From Skeletonema tropicum (Eukaryota; Bacillariophyta; Thalassiosirophyceae; Thalassiosirales; Thalassiosiraceae), in the NCBI GenBank assembly GCA_037178625.1, contig CM074133.1, positions 1,674,001 through 1,738,000 of the forward strand: DNA of 64,000 nt, given 5' to 3'. Shown in pieces: positions 52,295 to 63,030 of this stretch. A program made the position numbers and the translations under genes. The first letter of the stretch is position 1. Each line of letters begins with the position of its first letter. The notes under the pieces were generated by a model. It was not told the DNA's origin. It made no database searches and was given only the letters and a program-made list of their open reading frames with translations.

Positions 52295-52989
52295 CCTCAG
52301 TCTTAGTATGGGTTGTTTTGGATATTGATGCCTCGATTATGAGAGTGTGTGCTGATCATATGTGAATGTCGTACCACTGGGCCACTAGACGTCTAGTGGC
52401 TCAGTGGACCACTTTCGCGTATGAACAACAAAAGTACATCAAAGAGCAGGCACTACTCATGCTTCCGGGCTTTTTGGCCCTACACGCTAGCGACTTGCAG
52501 TATTCTTTCAAGGCACCGCGGAAGCGGAAGCCCTAAACTATCGGCTTATCGGGGCTGCATCAGCAAGTGCATCAGCGTTGTGATAATTCATCTCTTAAAC
52601 AAATTATGGCATGAATCTACAGCTGTTCAACGCACGCCGCTCGTAGCCTGTCTCAATAGAACACGACTCCTTACAGCGAGTTGAAATACTCCCTTCAAGC
52701 TAGCACCACCTGGCGCTAGATTGTGCTACTTCGCTGTTCCAATGCCTCTCTACGATCCCAAAGATCTAGTCATCACCTCAAAATATACCGAAAGAACCCT
52801 ATCGAGGGAGGATAAGTTCACATAAAGCTAATCTCACCCTGTTACGATCGACTACTCCAGCTTGCATCAGAGGCTGGCCAGCCATACCGCCAGCGAAGTG
52901 ATCGGTTTCGGCGTTGCCGCGTAATCCCTAATCACTCCTTACTCTTACTCCATCGTGAAATATGTATTGTAGGATCTTCCCGACAAACC

Positions 52990-54500
52990 GCTCCCCTCTC
53001 TCCCAATACCATTGGCCTTTTAAGCAGATCATCAATACTTCGTGAATACTGATCTATGATCACTATCTTCTTCTTCTTATAACACGCTTACGAACCAAGT
53101 CATAGGCAACTGCATTATACACTGTTCTTCATCAAGCAAAGTGGATCCTAGACCCATCGTGTTAGATAACACCGACTGATCATTCTCAAGAACACAGGCC
53201 CTCGACTGCATTCTCAGTTTATATCAGCGCACTAATGTATTCTGTAGTCTTAGTCTCAGCCTGGTCCGTCAAACCATCAACACTCCCCTGTCTCTTGGAA
53301 TACCAAGCGATATAGGAGCATTATTCAAGTAGACAATGAAACAGCGCAAGATTTCCACGTGACCGTAAAATCAACGGATGACAAATTCTTTTCCTCTCGG
53401 CTCAGGCTATCAGGAGGCAGAACCTCCTTCCATCCTGCTCCGTCTAGAGTGGAAACGTCCAATCCTGCTTCTGAAATGCTGCTGAAGTGATATGTGGCTC
53501 AGTGGGATCATACAACATCTTGGCATTCTGATACTTAGTCAAGTATGCGAATAGGTGAAACAAACATTCCAAATGACCTTCTATGGGCAGAGCAAGGTGT
53601 CAACTCGTCGTCATTGAAAGCTCCCAACAAATATCTACCCGACCAGGCCAACTCTCTATCGCCTATCGCAGGATTTCTACCAAAGATCACCTATAGGGCG
53701 CTCTCACTAGCCAATTCTCAACTAGCATCTATCCGGCTGATACTCAGTCTTGAATGGAGCTCCATCACTCTTGGCATTGTGCAACCCTTCTTGGCCAGCC
53801 ACTCAGAACATTCGTCAAGGCTATGCCAACATACGGGACAGCCAAAAGCCCAGCACTAGATGCCAGTGTTCAACTCCACTCTACGAGATCTATTGCCAAG
53901 ATACCTCGATGGCCTCTCGTGAATGCTGCCTCTTCCGCTTCTGAATGTCAGCCAATCTCGTTGCGTAGCACGGCTTCTGCAATCATACGTAAGATCACAT
54001 GCCCCCCTCTACACACCAAAGACATACTCCATGTACTTTTCCATCACTAGTAAAAGGACGAAGGCAAACACAGGATCTCCATGCGGCAATTTAAAGCGAA
54101 GGTCAAGCATATACTCACATTAGTGCAGCCCAAAATCTCTGCATGCAAAACGACTTCCGTGAACCTCTCGCTAGATCAGAGCATTTCTTCATTCTCAACA
54201 TCAAATTCGGAACAGCAGACAACATAGCGCTTCTGAATAACTTTGGAAATATTCATTCTTGTGTTTCCTGCAAAGACTGATGGACCCATCATTTCGGCGT
54301 AGGGAATGCAACATGCACTTCTCGACTTATCACACCAGCACGGCTTCACACCACACTCGTGGATCTTGCGGCTCGACCTACCCTTTCCTGATGTAATGAT
54401 CTTCATCTGCTTCCGCACTGTGAACACAACACTGAAATGCAACTTCATTATCATCCTGCACCACATACTTGGCCATCTCCGCAGCACAGCGGGTTGATAT
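52990..54500 (-). pseudogene. Decayed copia-type pol remnant (RT end / RNase H)
   Basis: Minus-strand reading with stops and frame changes shows, in order, HLECLFHLFAYLTKYQNAK and DPTEPHI (near 53570-53480), FQKQDWTFPL (near 53470), IAWYSKRQG (near 53310), YNAVAYDLVRKR (near 53120) and DLLKRP (near 53030). These correspond to the end of reverse transcriptase and RNase H of copia-type elements (GHLxxLFGYLKKY, WYSKRQ, ADLxTK). The reading frame is heavily damaged, so this is an old insertion. It is in opposite orientation to the young LTR element and is not the same copy. Confidence 0.6.
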
Positions 54501-54580
54501 AATTCGAATTTCGATTCTTCAGCCAGAGTCGTCAGGTTGAGTCACGAGTCGCCACAAAACACTTCTACGCACGGATAATA

Positions 54581-56521
54581 CAGCTGTTTTCATTTCAGAG
54601 ATTCTGCACATACAAAATTCGAATTCCTACGTGGGTTCAGTATAAATGACGTATTGAGTCTTATAAAAATCACTTGGGCCGATTTTTCCCGCCTCCATCA
54701 CTCATCAAGCATCTTCCGCACAAAATGATGCCAATCATGGCCCTACAAGACCCAAAAGCGGATAGCCAGTTCTCACTAGGTAGCATGCATCAGGTCTATC
54801 CTAAGCAATCATTTTGATCCAATGCACCTTAATATTCGAATAAGACCTTAGGATAGACCGGAGAACAGTCGTCATGAGCACCAAGAAGAAAATTCTGAAA
54901 GCATTCCGCGATATCACTATTCGTCCCACCCTAACCATCATCAGTGGAGTATGACGAGTCTTTAGGTCATATATTGTAGGTCCGAATCATCAGACGAAGT
55001 CCCAATAATCATGTTCGCCACCATTTCGTTCTTTGACTTCGTCAGGAGGCTTGGACTGCGGAAACATGGGCAAGATGTTTAGGAGTATGTCGCAATATCC
55101 ACCTATTGCCGAGAAGAAGCAACGCAGCAACACTACTTCATCATAGATCATAGCGGATACCTCATCATCACATGCAACAACATGATATTTATTGCTCATT
55201 TGCGGCTACCAACGTGTTTCCGAATCGTTAGAAGTGGATGGCCCCTTGTTGTGAGGATAGCCGGTGCCGATATTTTTAGAGGAGGTACCCGGATACAATA
55301 CACTTGTGGAAGTACCTGAAAAATTGATCGATAACACCATGGACAAGATAAAACAAGAACAACACCATTTCCTCAAAGAGTATCAACTATCTCCGAACAA
55401 CGCTGTGATCACCTAGAGCACTCGCTGCTCGCGTGTTGGAATAAAATCCAGATGATGCTTCTTGCCCCATCAGGCATGTCATCGACATTACTTCAGACCA
55501 ACGTAGACAAAAGTAACAAATACCTGTTGAGAAGGCGGCTGAACTGGGTTGTACGTGATAATAGCAGTAGAGGGGTCAATATCTGTGTCTTGCAACAATG
55601 AACGTGGTGTACAGTAGGAAGACTGGAGATTGCTCCTTCCTGCCAAAGCAAAGCAGTAGCTCAAAGCATGTAGAACTGTCAATTCAGAAATATTACATAA
55701 TATTGACCAAGTATGAAATGTCGTTGACACTTTTGAATTGTAGTAGCAACACCATTGTAGCCTTGAGAAGCTGATTACAGTTTACAATTTTACTACTCAT
55801 ATTCTACAACAACACGGGACGCACAATACATATAACAATTGTTGTATTGTTGTATGTTGTGTCACAGCATCACCTATACATGCAACTTCATAAAACCTTG
55901 CAGAATACGAGGAAGTACCAACGATTAAACTCAATATCGGCGGAAGCATGAGCTCTTGTTTTAATAGTCCCATGATAGATTGGATGCGGCTGTCATACTT
56001 TAGAGGACGTGGTATCTCTAAAAGTTCGTCAATGGTATCGACAAGATTTATAATTATTCCATCCGCACGACACTTTCGTCACGCCCAAATAACATCATGA
56101 ATTCCACATATGAAATAATGACGCGATGATTTACTCCGTCTTTACTCCGTCGTTTGGTTCTACTCAAGTCCTCGATGTCTATGATAGGTTGATAAGTGAA
56201 CGCAAAGTACATGCACGATTTTTGGGACGTGATGATGGACATTAAGACACTTCAGCGGTGGTTGAAGCAGGTTAAAGATATACACATATTCGCATCTAAT
56301 ACTTAACTGATGGTACTACTGGGAACGATTAGTTGCATTCATGTAGGCGGCGAGTTGCTGCAACTGATGCTACCAGAAGATGTATGTATCATGGTGAAGG
56401 TGCTGGTTTTTGTGGTAGTGGGGGGAAGAGAGCAGTCGAGTCAAATCTGTGTCACACCTTGGTATGTTTCTACGGGCGGAATTACTTTTTACGATAAACA
56501 GGATCGTTTTGAAAACAGCTG
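54581..56521. mobile_element. DNA element 1, TA target site, CAGCTGTTTTCA termini
   Basis: The ends CAGCTGTTTTCA and TGAAAACAGCTG form a 12-bp terminal inverted repeat. TA flanks both sides (54579-54580 and 56522-56523), and the empty site GGATAATACCATG is preserved at 51301-51313. The element is 1.94 kb. It holds only short ORFs (for example minus 54990-55199 and 56054-56242) with no recognisable transposase, so it is decayed or non-autonomous. A 13-bp-stem hairpin (GGTCTATCCTAAG, arms 54793-54805 and 54847-54859) lies inside. The superfamily is not assigned. Confidence 0.75.
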
Positions 56522-56533
56522 TACCATGATGTA

Positions 56534-57911
56534 CCGTCTTTACCTTAGATCGTGTCCGGATTTTTCTATTGTCCGCACTGTTTTTCCAGGGGTAAGGACG
56601 TGTCCGCATCCTTTTTCGCGGTAGTGTCCGCCCTCAACCGGACACTTTCTAGCACATTTTGCTGCGCTTTGGCAGATCCAACACACCGACCATGAGACCT
56701 GAGAATTCTTGTCCCAAAAAAAAACATTTTTGCCCCGGATCCAAAAACTCAAAAAATCACAGAACACGATGACGCTATCGATGCATTGACAATACCTCTA
56801 ACACCGTCGCAAAACCATCTATAGACTCATAAGCATAGATCCTAGACCTATTTTCAACACTGATTCGAATGGTGTTGTCCGTGACTAGCGATATCCAACG
56901 TGTATTGACGTATCTACCCTTACATCAGCGGCACTTTTTCACCCTCCAAACCGACATATCGATTTGTAACCGTCGATACAGAGCGATATCACTGCAAATA
57001 ACACCATGGTGTGTTACCTAGTAGGGGGCGGTGATTGGAGGATATTTAATGACACTGCACTCGTGGTCTAACATAATATAGGCCAAGAGAGGTTCAATTA
57101 AATCTCCCATTAGACTCTGCAATCTCAGGGGTCAACAATGTTCATTCATTCCAGTAAATCAAATAAGTGGCGGAGAAACATTACCCTGATATGTTCCTTT
57201 GGTCATGCACCTCATTAAATGTCTACTCTAGAGATGATAAACAATTTACATTACATGTGCTTCCCAGCAATTATTACTTAATCAATCAAGTAAGAGTTGC
57301 TCTACGGAAATCCAGTAATAAAGAAAGATGTTGTAGCTGCCAATTCGATTACCACCAGATCATGTTTAGTGCACCTCTTTCCGTCATTCGACTGCTTGGT
57401 TTTGGGTTGCGTTCATTTCCTCCAGTCGTACAAGTCGTTACAATTGTATGATCGTAGGAATAATTGCACACCAACACGTCCATCTCCACTTGTATCTTAA
57501 GCCTATACACCCCTAACAGGATCATTGATTGTTTTGTTTTCGCAGAATTCATATAAAGCTTTCCTCACAATCTCTCTTCCAATTCACAAGACTCGGGCAG
57601 CCTCGCCCATATTACCCAGCACGGATATTATTACCACAACGAAGTATTAGCACCATCTTGAAGATGTGGAAAATGGGAACGAAGACGACTTTGAAATGAT
57701 AGATAGTGCATTTGGCATCATTGACGACGAGGACGAAGGCAATGCGCAGTTGGATTAGATTAATTTAAGTATTTGTTGTTAGACGTTTACTAAGAAACGC
57801 TTGAAAGTGTCCGGATTCTAGAATGTGTCCGTGCATCCACGCAGGGGGGGGTGAACATGTCCGGACTGCAATAGTGGGGTTATGTACACGGACACGATCT
57901 ATGATAGACGG
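56534..57911. mobile_element. DNA element 2, TA target site, GTGTCCG-rich inverted ends
   Basis: Left end CCGTCTTTACCTTAGATCGTGTCCGG and right end with inverted GATCGTGTCCG and CCGTCT form imperfect inverted ends of about 110 bp, each with several GTGTCCG repeats. TA flanks at 56532-56533 and 57912-57913. Size is 1378 bp. Just before the right end a plus-strand trace at about 57650-57756 encodes an acidic tail (NEDDFEMIDSAFGIIDDED) before TAG, as in C-termini of some TA-inserting transposases, but no catalytic domain is seen. Probably a deleted Tc1/mariner-like or related element. Confidence 0.7.
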
Positions 57912-57974
57912 TAATACACAATACTGAGCCGCAATTCCATACATAATATGATGATAATATTATGGACCCGATGC

Positions 57975-58839
57975 CGTAATCATAATAATACATGCATAGA
58001 CGACGAATCGGGTACTCGTATCGAAGAATTGGGGATTGAGCACAGTGATCGTGAAAGATTTGTCACAAAGAGTAGAGTGCAAAACTATATTGGGCGATGT
58101 GATAGTAGATCAGCCGCGGCCGCTTTATTACGTCTCCGATTGTCGGAATAGTAGTGTGTCATAGCCATTCGAGGTGGGTGCAATCTTTGAAACTGAGATT
58201 GAAAACGGATTGTAGACGATTATGGAGACGAAGAGAAGGATGGCAGCAATCGCTGAAGAGGAAGTGTTGAAATACGTAAACGTTATCTCATGGCTCTTCC
58301 TGGCTGGCGTTACACCATCACAAGCCAAGAACAAACATGGGAATGAGAAGGTACGGAAAACCGTCCGTGTGAAATCTGGGGGCGGGCAGGCACTTGTAGT
58401 TGATTGTAATCATCAGTCGATCGGTACAGATGCTCTTAGATGCTGCTTCTTTGAATGCACATGGTTATGGTGCCTTCCGATGAAAAAAATACTGACTCAA
58501 CTGGGCATGAATACTTCCGCTGATGGTTACCGGTGATGCTGACAGTGGAGAGCCCGGGTGAAGTGGTCGTGCAAACTTTCTTTTTGAATTGGTGGGACTG
58601 GGTGTAGCCGACGAAGATGCTACTGAAATCAACCGTGTAATGTGTGTCTTTGCATTAATACCGTGGGACAGCGTATTTGGATGATTTCTACGTGCGAATT
58701 GAGAGTGGCAGCAAGAGGCGCTGAGGCGAATGAGGTTACATGCGAACGCCACAACATTTATTTTACATGAACTGTAGGGGCTCCTTTGCTTGGAAGGCGA
58801 TATCTTGAGCACAATTTCACATGGCTATGGTTATTGAAA
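57975..58839. other. Unrecognised sequence up to the second duplicated segment
   Basis: About 865 bp. Short ORFs on both strands (plus 57948-58151 and 58222-58536; minus 58465-58812) have no recognisable domain and overlap one another. No repeat with the rest of the window was noticed. It could be part of a further decayed element. Confidence 0.4.
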
Positions 58840-58908
58840 TAGTGTTACATCACATCTACGAGCAATGCTGACAATCATTTGTTCGCCTGATCATTTACCC
58901 TTCAACAG

Positions 58909-59137
58909 TGCGGTATTACTAGCAATCATTGTGGAAAAATCCAAAAAGTGCTTAGACTTTTCGGTGACACTCTTTTTAATACACATCGTCACATGCTCTA
59001 TAGTATACGGAGGCTTTCCGTCAACTTGGGATTGGTGGATCATTCACACAACAATGGGGATGATTGCAATGGTTGTGCTTGGCGAATACTTGTGTTCAAA
59101 GAAAGAGCTTAGTGATATACCGTTACTTCAGCTGTGA
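58909..59137 (+). pseudogene. SYS1 exon 2, second copy without exon 1
   Basis: This exon-2 copy (acceptor TTCAACAG at 58901-58908) is open to its stop and encodes the three C-terminal TM segments. It has an added Val (CSIVYGGF) and an added Thr (HTTMGM) compared with the complete gene. No exon 1 lies upstream; sequence left of 58840 is unrelated. It is therefore a 5'-truncated copy. Both indels keep frame, which is unexpected for a dead copy and is noted as a finding. Confidence 0.85.
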
Positions 59138-59290
59138 GAGATGATGAGTTGAAGTGGTACATATGTTATATATCCGAAGACTAGATGGTGAATCATTATG
59201 TAGCGTGCTCACGAGTTCATAAAAGCGTTCAGTTAGTTCACACTCCTTAATTCTGAAATATTTTATATCCGTGGGTGGTGGGTGAAGTCT

Positions 59291-60430
59291 CTACACACTT
59301 TGGATTGTTGCATCTACGGCAACTGTGACTTTGACTTCTTCTACATTGGGTCTGATCGGGATCTGGAGCGATCTTGCACCTTTAGGGTTTGAGCAGTCTT
59401 CGCACTTGCAGCTATCTCCGCATGGATTTCCCGAGGAGAAACACGCACAATACATCTTTAGACAACGCGATTTCTTGCATCGACATGTTTTATCTCCAAA
59501 GGCATTTGGCTTCTTTGTCAAAACTTCCTGCCGAGCAATTAAAACTCTGCCACCCCTCTCGGCTTCTGTGTTTGCACAAGATACACACTTACAACTATCC
59601 ACGCAGATCTTACCATCTCGAAAGCATGCGCAATAGAGTTTCAAGCACTTTGATTGCTGGCATCTGCATCCTTCTATTTTTGACTTTGACTCCTTCACTG
59701 GGAAAGTTCCCATCGTAGGATAGGTGAATGTATTCGTGTTCGCAGCCTCAGAAGCTGTGGCCGCAGGGAGAGATCCCCATTGAGACGAAGAACTTGATAC
59801 GTTAGAAAGTAATCCTAAACCTGTGAAGCCGCTAGTATGGGTGGTGGCAAATGCTGCAGCAACTGGAGCTGGAGGCGAGAGAGGATTGACAGCAAAAACA
59901 GCTTTCTCTTGGATAGGCGCCATTGCAATGACCTCTTCATCTCTCCTTCGCTTCTCTAATGTCTTCTTTTCTGACATAGACTCTGTTTTTATCGCCGGCT
60001 TGCCCTCTGCCTCAAATTGAATCATCGAGCCTGGATGAGAGGTCAAAGGATACTGAATACGGTATCCTTGATTCGGCTCTGCCACGTCAAGGCTGTACGT
60101 AGGCTGTGGGTAATGGAACCGGTGTGGAAGAGCAGCACTTAGTCTATTCTGTTTTTCATCCTTTACTGGAAGCATTGCAATCTCCTCCTCACTTTCACTT
60201 GAAGTCGAATCAAAGCTCACGGGCGTTTTGACTAGATCAGCGGTCAGCAGATTGTCAATATTTTCCACAACCGGTGGGTAGTATTCATGTTTCAGGTCAA
60301 TGTCGTCTTGAAGTAAGAAGGACTTGGGAGAGAGCTCAGATTCGGTGTTTTCAAAAGAACTCGCAAGAATGTCAACTGATCGTGCAATAGGGGAATGCTT
60401 CGCGGAAGTGCGAGAAGTTGAGGTGAGCAT
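59291..60430 (-). CDS. CXC-domain (tesmin/TSO1/LIN54-like) DNA-binding protein
   Basis: A 379-residue single-exon protein. The start ATG at 60430 (MLTSTSRTSAKHS) is the first in the open frame; the frame stays open upstream without an ATG. The N-terminal 260 residues are Ser/Ala rich and unrecognised, with a short acidic SESEEEIAM stretch. The C-terminal CRC region has CXC-1 (CRCQQSKCLKLYCACFRDG...CKCVSC), a linker with KKPNAFGDK, and CXC-2 (CRCKKSRCLKMYCACFSSG...CKCEDC). CXC proteins bind zinc through these cysteines and recognise TTYGAA/CHR elements; LIN54 is the DNA-binding part of the DREAM/MuvB cell-cycle complex. This is the intact copy; the 5'-broken one is at 43920-45037. The gene ends 160 bp before satellite array B. 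Confidence 0.87.
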   Translation of the reverse strand: MLTSTSRTSAKHSPIARSVDILASSFENTESELSPKSFLLQDDIDLKHEYYPPVVENIDNLLTADLVKTPVSFDSTSSESEEEIAMLPVKDEKQNRLSAALPHRFHYPQPTYSLDVAEPNQGYRIQYPLTSHPGSMIQFEAEGKPAIKTESMSEKKTLEKRRRDEEVIAMAPIQEKAVFAVNPLSPPAPVAAAFATTHTSGFTGLGLLSNVSSSSSQWGSLPAATASEAANTNTFTYPTMGTFPVKESKSKIEGCRCQQSKCLKLYCACFRDGKICVDSCKCVSCANTEAERGGRVLIARQEVLTKKPNAFGDKTCRCKKSRCLKMYCACFSSGNPCGDSCKCEDCSNPKGARSLQIPIRPNVEEVKVTVAVDATIQSV

Positions 60431-60581
60431 TATGTCTGTTTCAAGTAAGCAGTAACTATAGGCAGAGAGTCGCGTCAAACTCTAACAGAGTTGAAAGATT
60501 TTTCCTTTTAAAATATTTTGCTGTTCTATACTATGATTGAAAAAAAGCAGCTTGAGACAATTAGATACCGAGATTTACGAC

Positions 60582-61955
60582 TATACCGCTCAGACGACTA
60601 GCGTCCGTAGAAGCGATGCTACAACCTCGTAGCTGATGTGAGAGGTCCAGTGTGGGTTGGCTAGTAGCACCACATTCTACCAAATCGTATCTATCGCCGT
60701 CAGTATGGGCATGAGCCGCTTTTTTAGTGGCCCATTCTAGTCGGCGGTGATACTAGACAAGCTCATTTGTACCGCTCAGGCGACTAGCGTCCGTAGAAGC
60801 GATGCTCCAAGCTCGTAGCTGATGTGAGAGGTCCAGTGTGGGCTGGCCAGCAGCACCACGTTCTACCAAATCATATCTATCACCGTCCGTTTGGGCATGA
60901 GCCGCTTCTTTAGTGGACCATTCTAGTTGGCGGTGATACTAGACAAGCTCATTTGTATGGTACCGCTCAGGCGACTAGCGTCCGTAGAAGCGATGCTCCA
61001 AGCTCGTAGCTGATGTGAGAGGTCCAGTGTGGGCTGGCCGGCAGCACCACATTCTACCAAATCTTTTCTATCGCCGTCAGTGTGAGCATGAGCCGCTTCT
61101 TTAGTGGCCCATTCTAGTCGGCGGTGATACTAGACAAGCTCATTTGTACCGCTCAGGCGACTAGCGTCCGTAGAAGCGATGCTCCAAGCTCGTAGCTGAT
61201 GTGAGAGGTCCAGTGTGGGCTGGCCAGCAGCACCACGTTCTACCAAATCATATCTATCGCCGTCCGTTTGGGCATGAGCCGCTTCTTTAGTGGCCCATTC
61301 TAGTCGGCGGTGATACTAGACAAGCTCATTTGTATGGTACCGCTCAGGCGACTAGCGTCCGTAGAAGCGATGCTACAACCTCGTAGCTGATGTGAGAGGT
61401 CCAGTGTGGGCTGGCCGGCAGCACCACATTCTACCAAATCTTATCTATCGCCGTCAGTGTGAGCATGAGCCGCTTCTAGTGGCCCATTCTAGTCGGCGGT
61501 GATACTCGACAAGCTTATTTGTACCGCTCAGGCGACTAGCGTCCGTAGAAGCGATGCTCCAAGCTCGTAGCTGATGTGAGAGGTCCAGTGTGGGCCGGCC
61601 ATTCTACCAAATCGCATTCATTGTCGTCAATATGTGCATGAGCCGCTTCTAGTGGCCCATTCTACTCGTTAGCGATACTATACAAACACACTAGCACTGC
61701 TCAGACGCATTGCGTACTTTGACGTGATGCTCCAAGCTCGTAGCTCATATGAGAGGTTGCTGGCCATTCTATCCAATCAAATTGTATCCATTGTCATCAA
61801 TATGTGCATGAGCCGCTTCTAGTGGCCCATTATACTCGGTGGCGATACTTTACTTGTGCTTTGCATACTTAGAAGCGACGCTACAGCCTCGTAGCTGATA
61901 TGAGAGGTCCATTGTGGGCCGGCTAGCAGCACCATATTCCATCAAATCGTAACTA
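60582..61955. repeat. Satellite array B, ~187-bp unit, eight copies, diverged from array A
   Basis: The core GCGTCCGTAGAAGCGATGCT recurs at about 60601, 60787, 60978, 61165, 61357 and 61539, with two degraded units near 61710 and 61870. Shared blocks with array A are GTAGCTGATGTGAGAGGTCCAGTGTGGGCTGGCC-like, CAGCACCAC(A/G)TTCTACCA, and ATGAGCCGCTTCT. Array B has its own variants (GCTCAGGCGACTAGCGTCC, GGCGGTGATACTAGACAAGC). Sequence decays toward the LRR gene, and the final units are the most diverged. The array abuts the end of duplication copy 2 without a spacer. Confidence 0.93.
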
Positions 61956-62100
61956 ATCTCAACAGTATTTTTTATTTTTTAGGTCCTTTTCAATTATGTC
62001 TACTTCTTTCGATTCTTTTTTTTGATGTTTTCATTTTATTGGAGACACTGTTCAGTGTTTGATTTGGGACGGTCGTATGTGTACGTGACTTCCTCTTCAG

Positions 62101-63030
62101 TCAATCCTTCTCCTTCACGCTCTTCACCACATGTTTGTTGTACTTTTTTATATGAATTTGCATTACCTGATCAAAGAGCAGCTTAAGTGTAACATTCATG
62201 GCTGTTAGATCGAGCTGAGATGCCAGCAGTGACAAAACATGATGCAACACCGCCGGCTCTAAATTGCACCGTGTCAAAATCAAAGGGTTCTCTCTTATAC
62301 ATGAGAGTATCTTTCGTTTAGCTGCCGATTGATGTAAATTGTTCGCCACTCGATTAACTTTCAGATAGGTCTTGATATCTCGCAGTATTCTACCATCCTT
62401 GATGAATGTGACCTTCTTTAAGATGATAGATATTATTGTGTGATTCGAGTTGTGTACACTTTTCAACGAAGCTGTGTCAAAAATGCATCGAAGCAACGCT
62501 CTCGCTCCATCATCTCCGATTGGGTTCTCACTCAATACCAAGTATTGTAGCACCGTGTTTTGCATTATTGCCCCAGCAATTGCTTTTGCTCCTTCACAGC
62601 CTATCCTATTGTTTTCAAGATTGAGTATCTTGAGCGTAACATTTTCTGTCAAAGATGTTGCCAGCAAACTTGCCCCAAAATCACCAATAGAATTATCTGC
62701 CAAGCTAAGCTCCATCAGTGATTTGTTGAGTCTTAGGGATTGCGATATCAAGTGGACTCCATTTCTAGATATCCTGTTGTCGCAGAGATATAATTTGCGA
62801 TATTGAATGTAATCTTCTAATCCATCGACTATCCGTGCAACGCCCTTGTCACCTATGTGATTCCCACCAAGGAAGATGGCGTCTATGATTTCATCCTCAT
62901 TGCTGTTGTCATCATGTCGAGTATCACACAGCAACAACGCTGACTCGACGGAATCTCGGCAGGTCGAAAACGATGACGAAATCAAGGGGAGTCTCGCAGG
63001 ATGAGTTGTCGATTTACGTCGCAGCAGCAT
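62101..63030 (-). CDS. Leucine-rich-repeat protein (ribonuclease-inhibitor type)
   Basis: A 309-residue single-exon protein. From about residue 45 to 195 there are five to six RI-type LRRs of 28 residues with the LxLxxNxIGDxGAxxLAxxL pattern: AIFLGGNHIGDKGVARI, KLYLCDNRISRNGVHLI, ELSLADNSIGDFGASLLA, ILNLENNRIGCEGAKAIA and YLVLSENPIGDDGARALL. The remaining 115 residues are helical, without recognised motifs. No signal peptide or TM segment is evident. RI-type LRRs are protein-interaction modules and are numerous in diatoms. The partner is unknown. The gene starts 145 bp past the satellite array. Confidence 0.82.
   Translation of the reverse strand: MLLRRKSTTHPARLPLISSSFSTCRDSVESALLLCDTRHDDNSNEDEIIDAIFLGGNHIGDKGVARIVDGLEDYIQYRKLYLCDNRISRNGVHLISQSLRLNKSLMELSLADNSIGDFGASLLATSLTENVTLKILNLENNRIGCEGAKAIAGAIMQNTVLQYLVLSENPIGDDGARALLRCIFDTASLKSVHNSNHTIISIILKKVTFIKDGRILRDIKTYLKVNRVANNLHQSAAKRKILSCIRENPLILTRCNLEPAVLHHVLSLLASQLDLTAMNVTLKLLFDQVMQIHIKKYNKHVVKSVKEKD

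Larger units (their letters stand above)
54526..57974. repeat. Direct repeat, copy interrupted by two DNA elements
   Basis: The outer and middle pieces (54526-54580, 56522-56533 and 57912-57974) line up end to end with the uninterrupted repeat at 51246-51382. The breaks fall exactly at two TA dinucleotides, 8 bp apart in the target (TA-CCATGATG-TA). They define the insertion sites and ends of the two elements at 54581-56521 and 56534-57911. Confidence 0.85.
58840..60581. repeat. Segmental duplication, copy 2
   Basis: Same orientation and near-identical to 43475-45190. The copy starts inside the SYS1 intron, so exon 1 of SYS1 is absent. It ends at TTTACGAC, where satellite array B begins. Relative to copy 1 it has two extra codons in SYS1 exon 2 (3 bp each) and the 22 bp that copy 1 lacks in the CXC gene. 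Confidence 0.95.

Noticed and set aside
58222..58536. 104-codon ORF between the DNA elements and the second duplication
   Set aside because: Starts plausibly but has no recognisable domain and overlaps minus-strand ORFs; left as unrecognised sequence.
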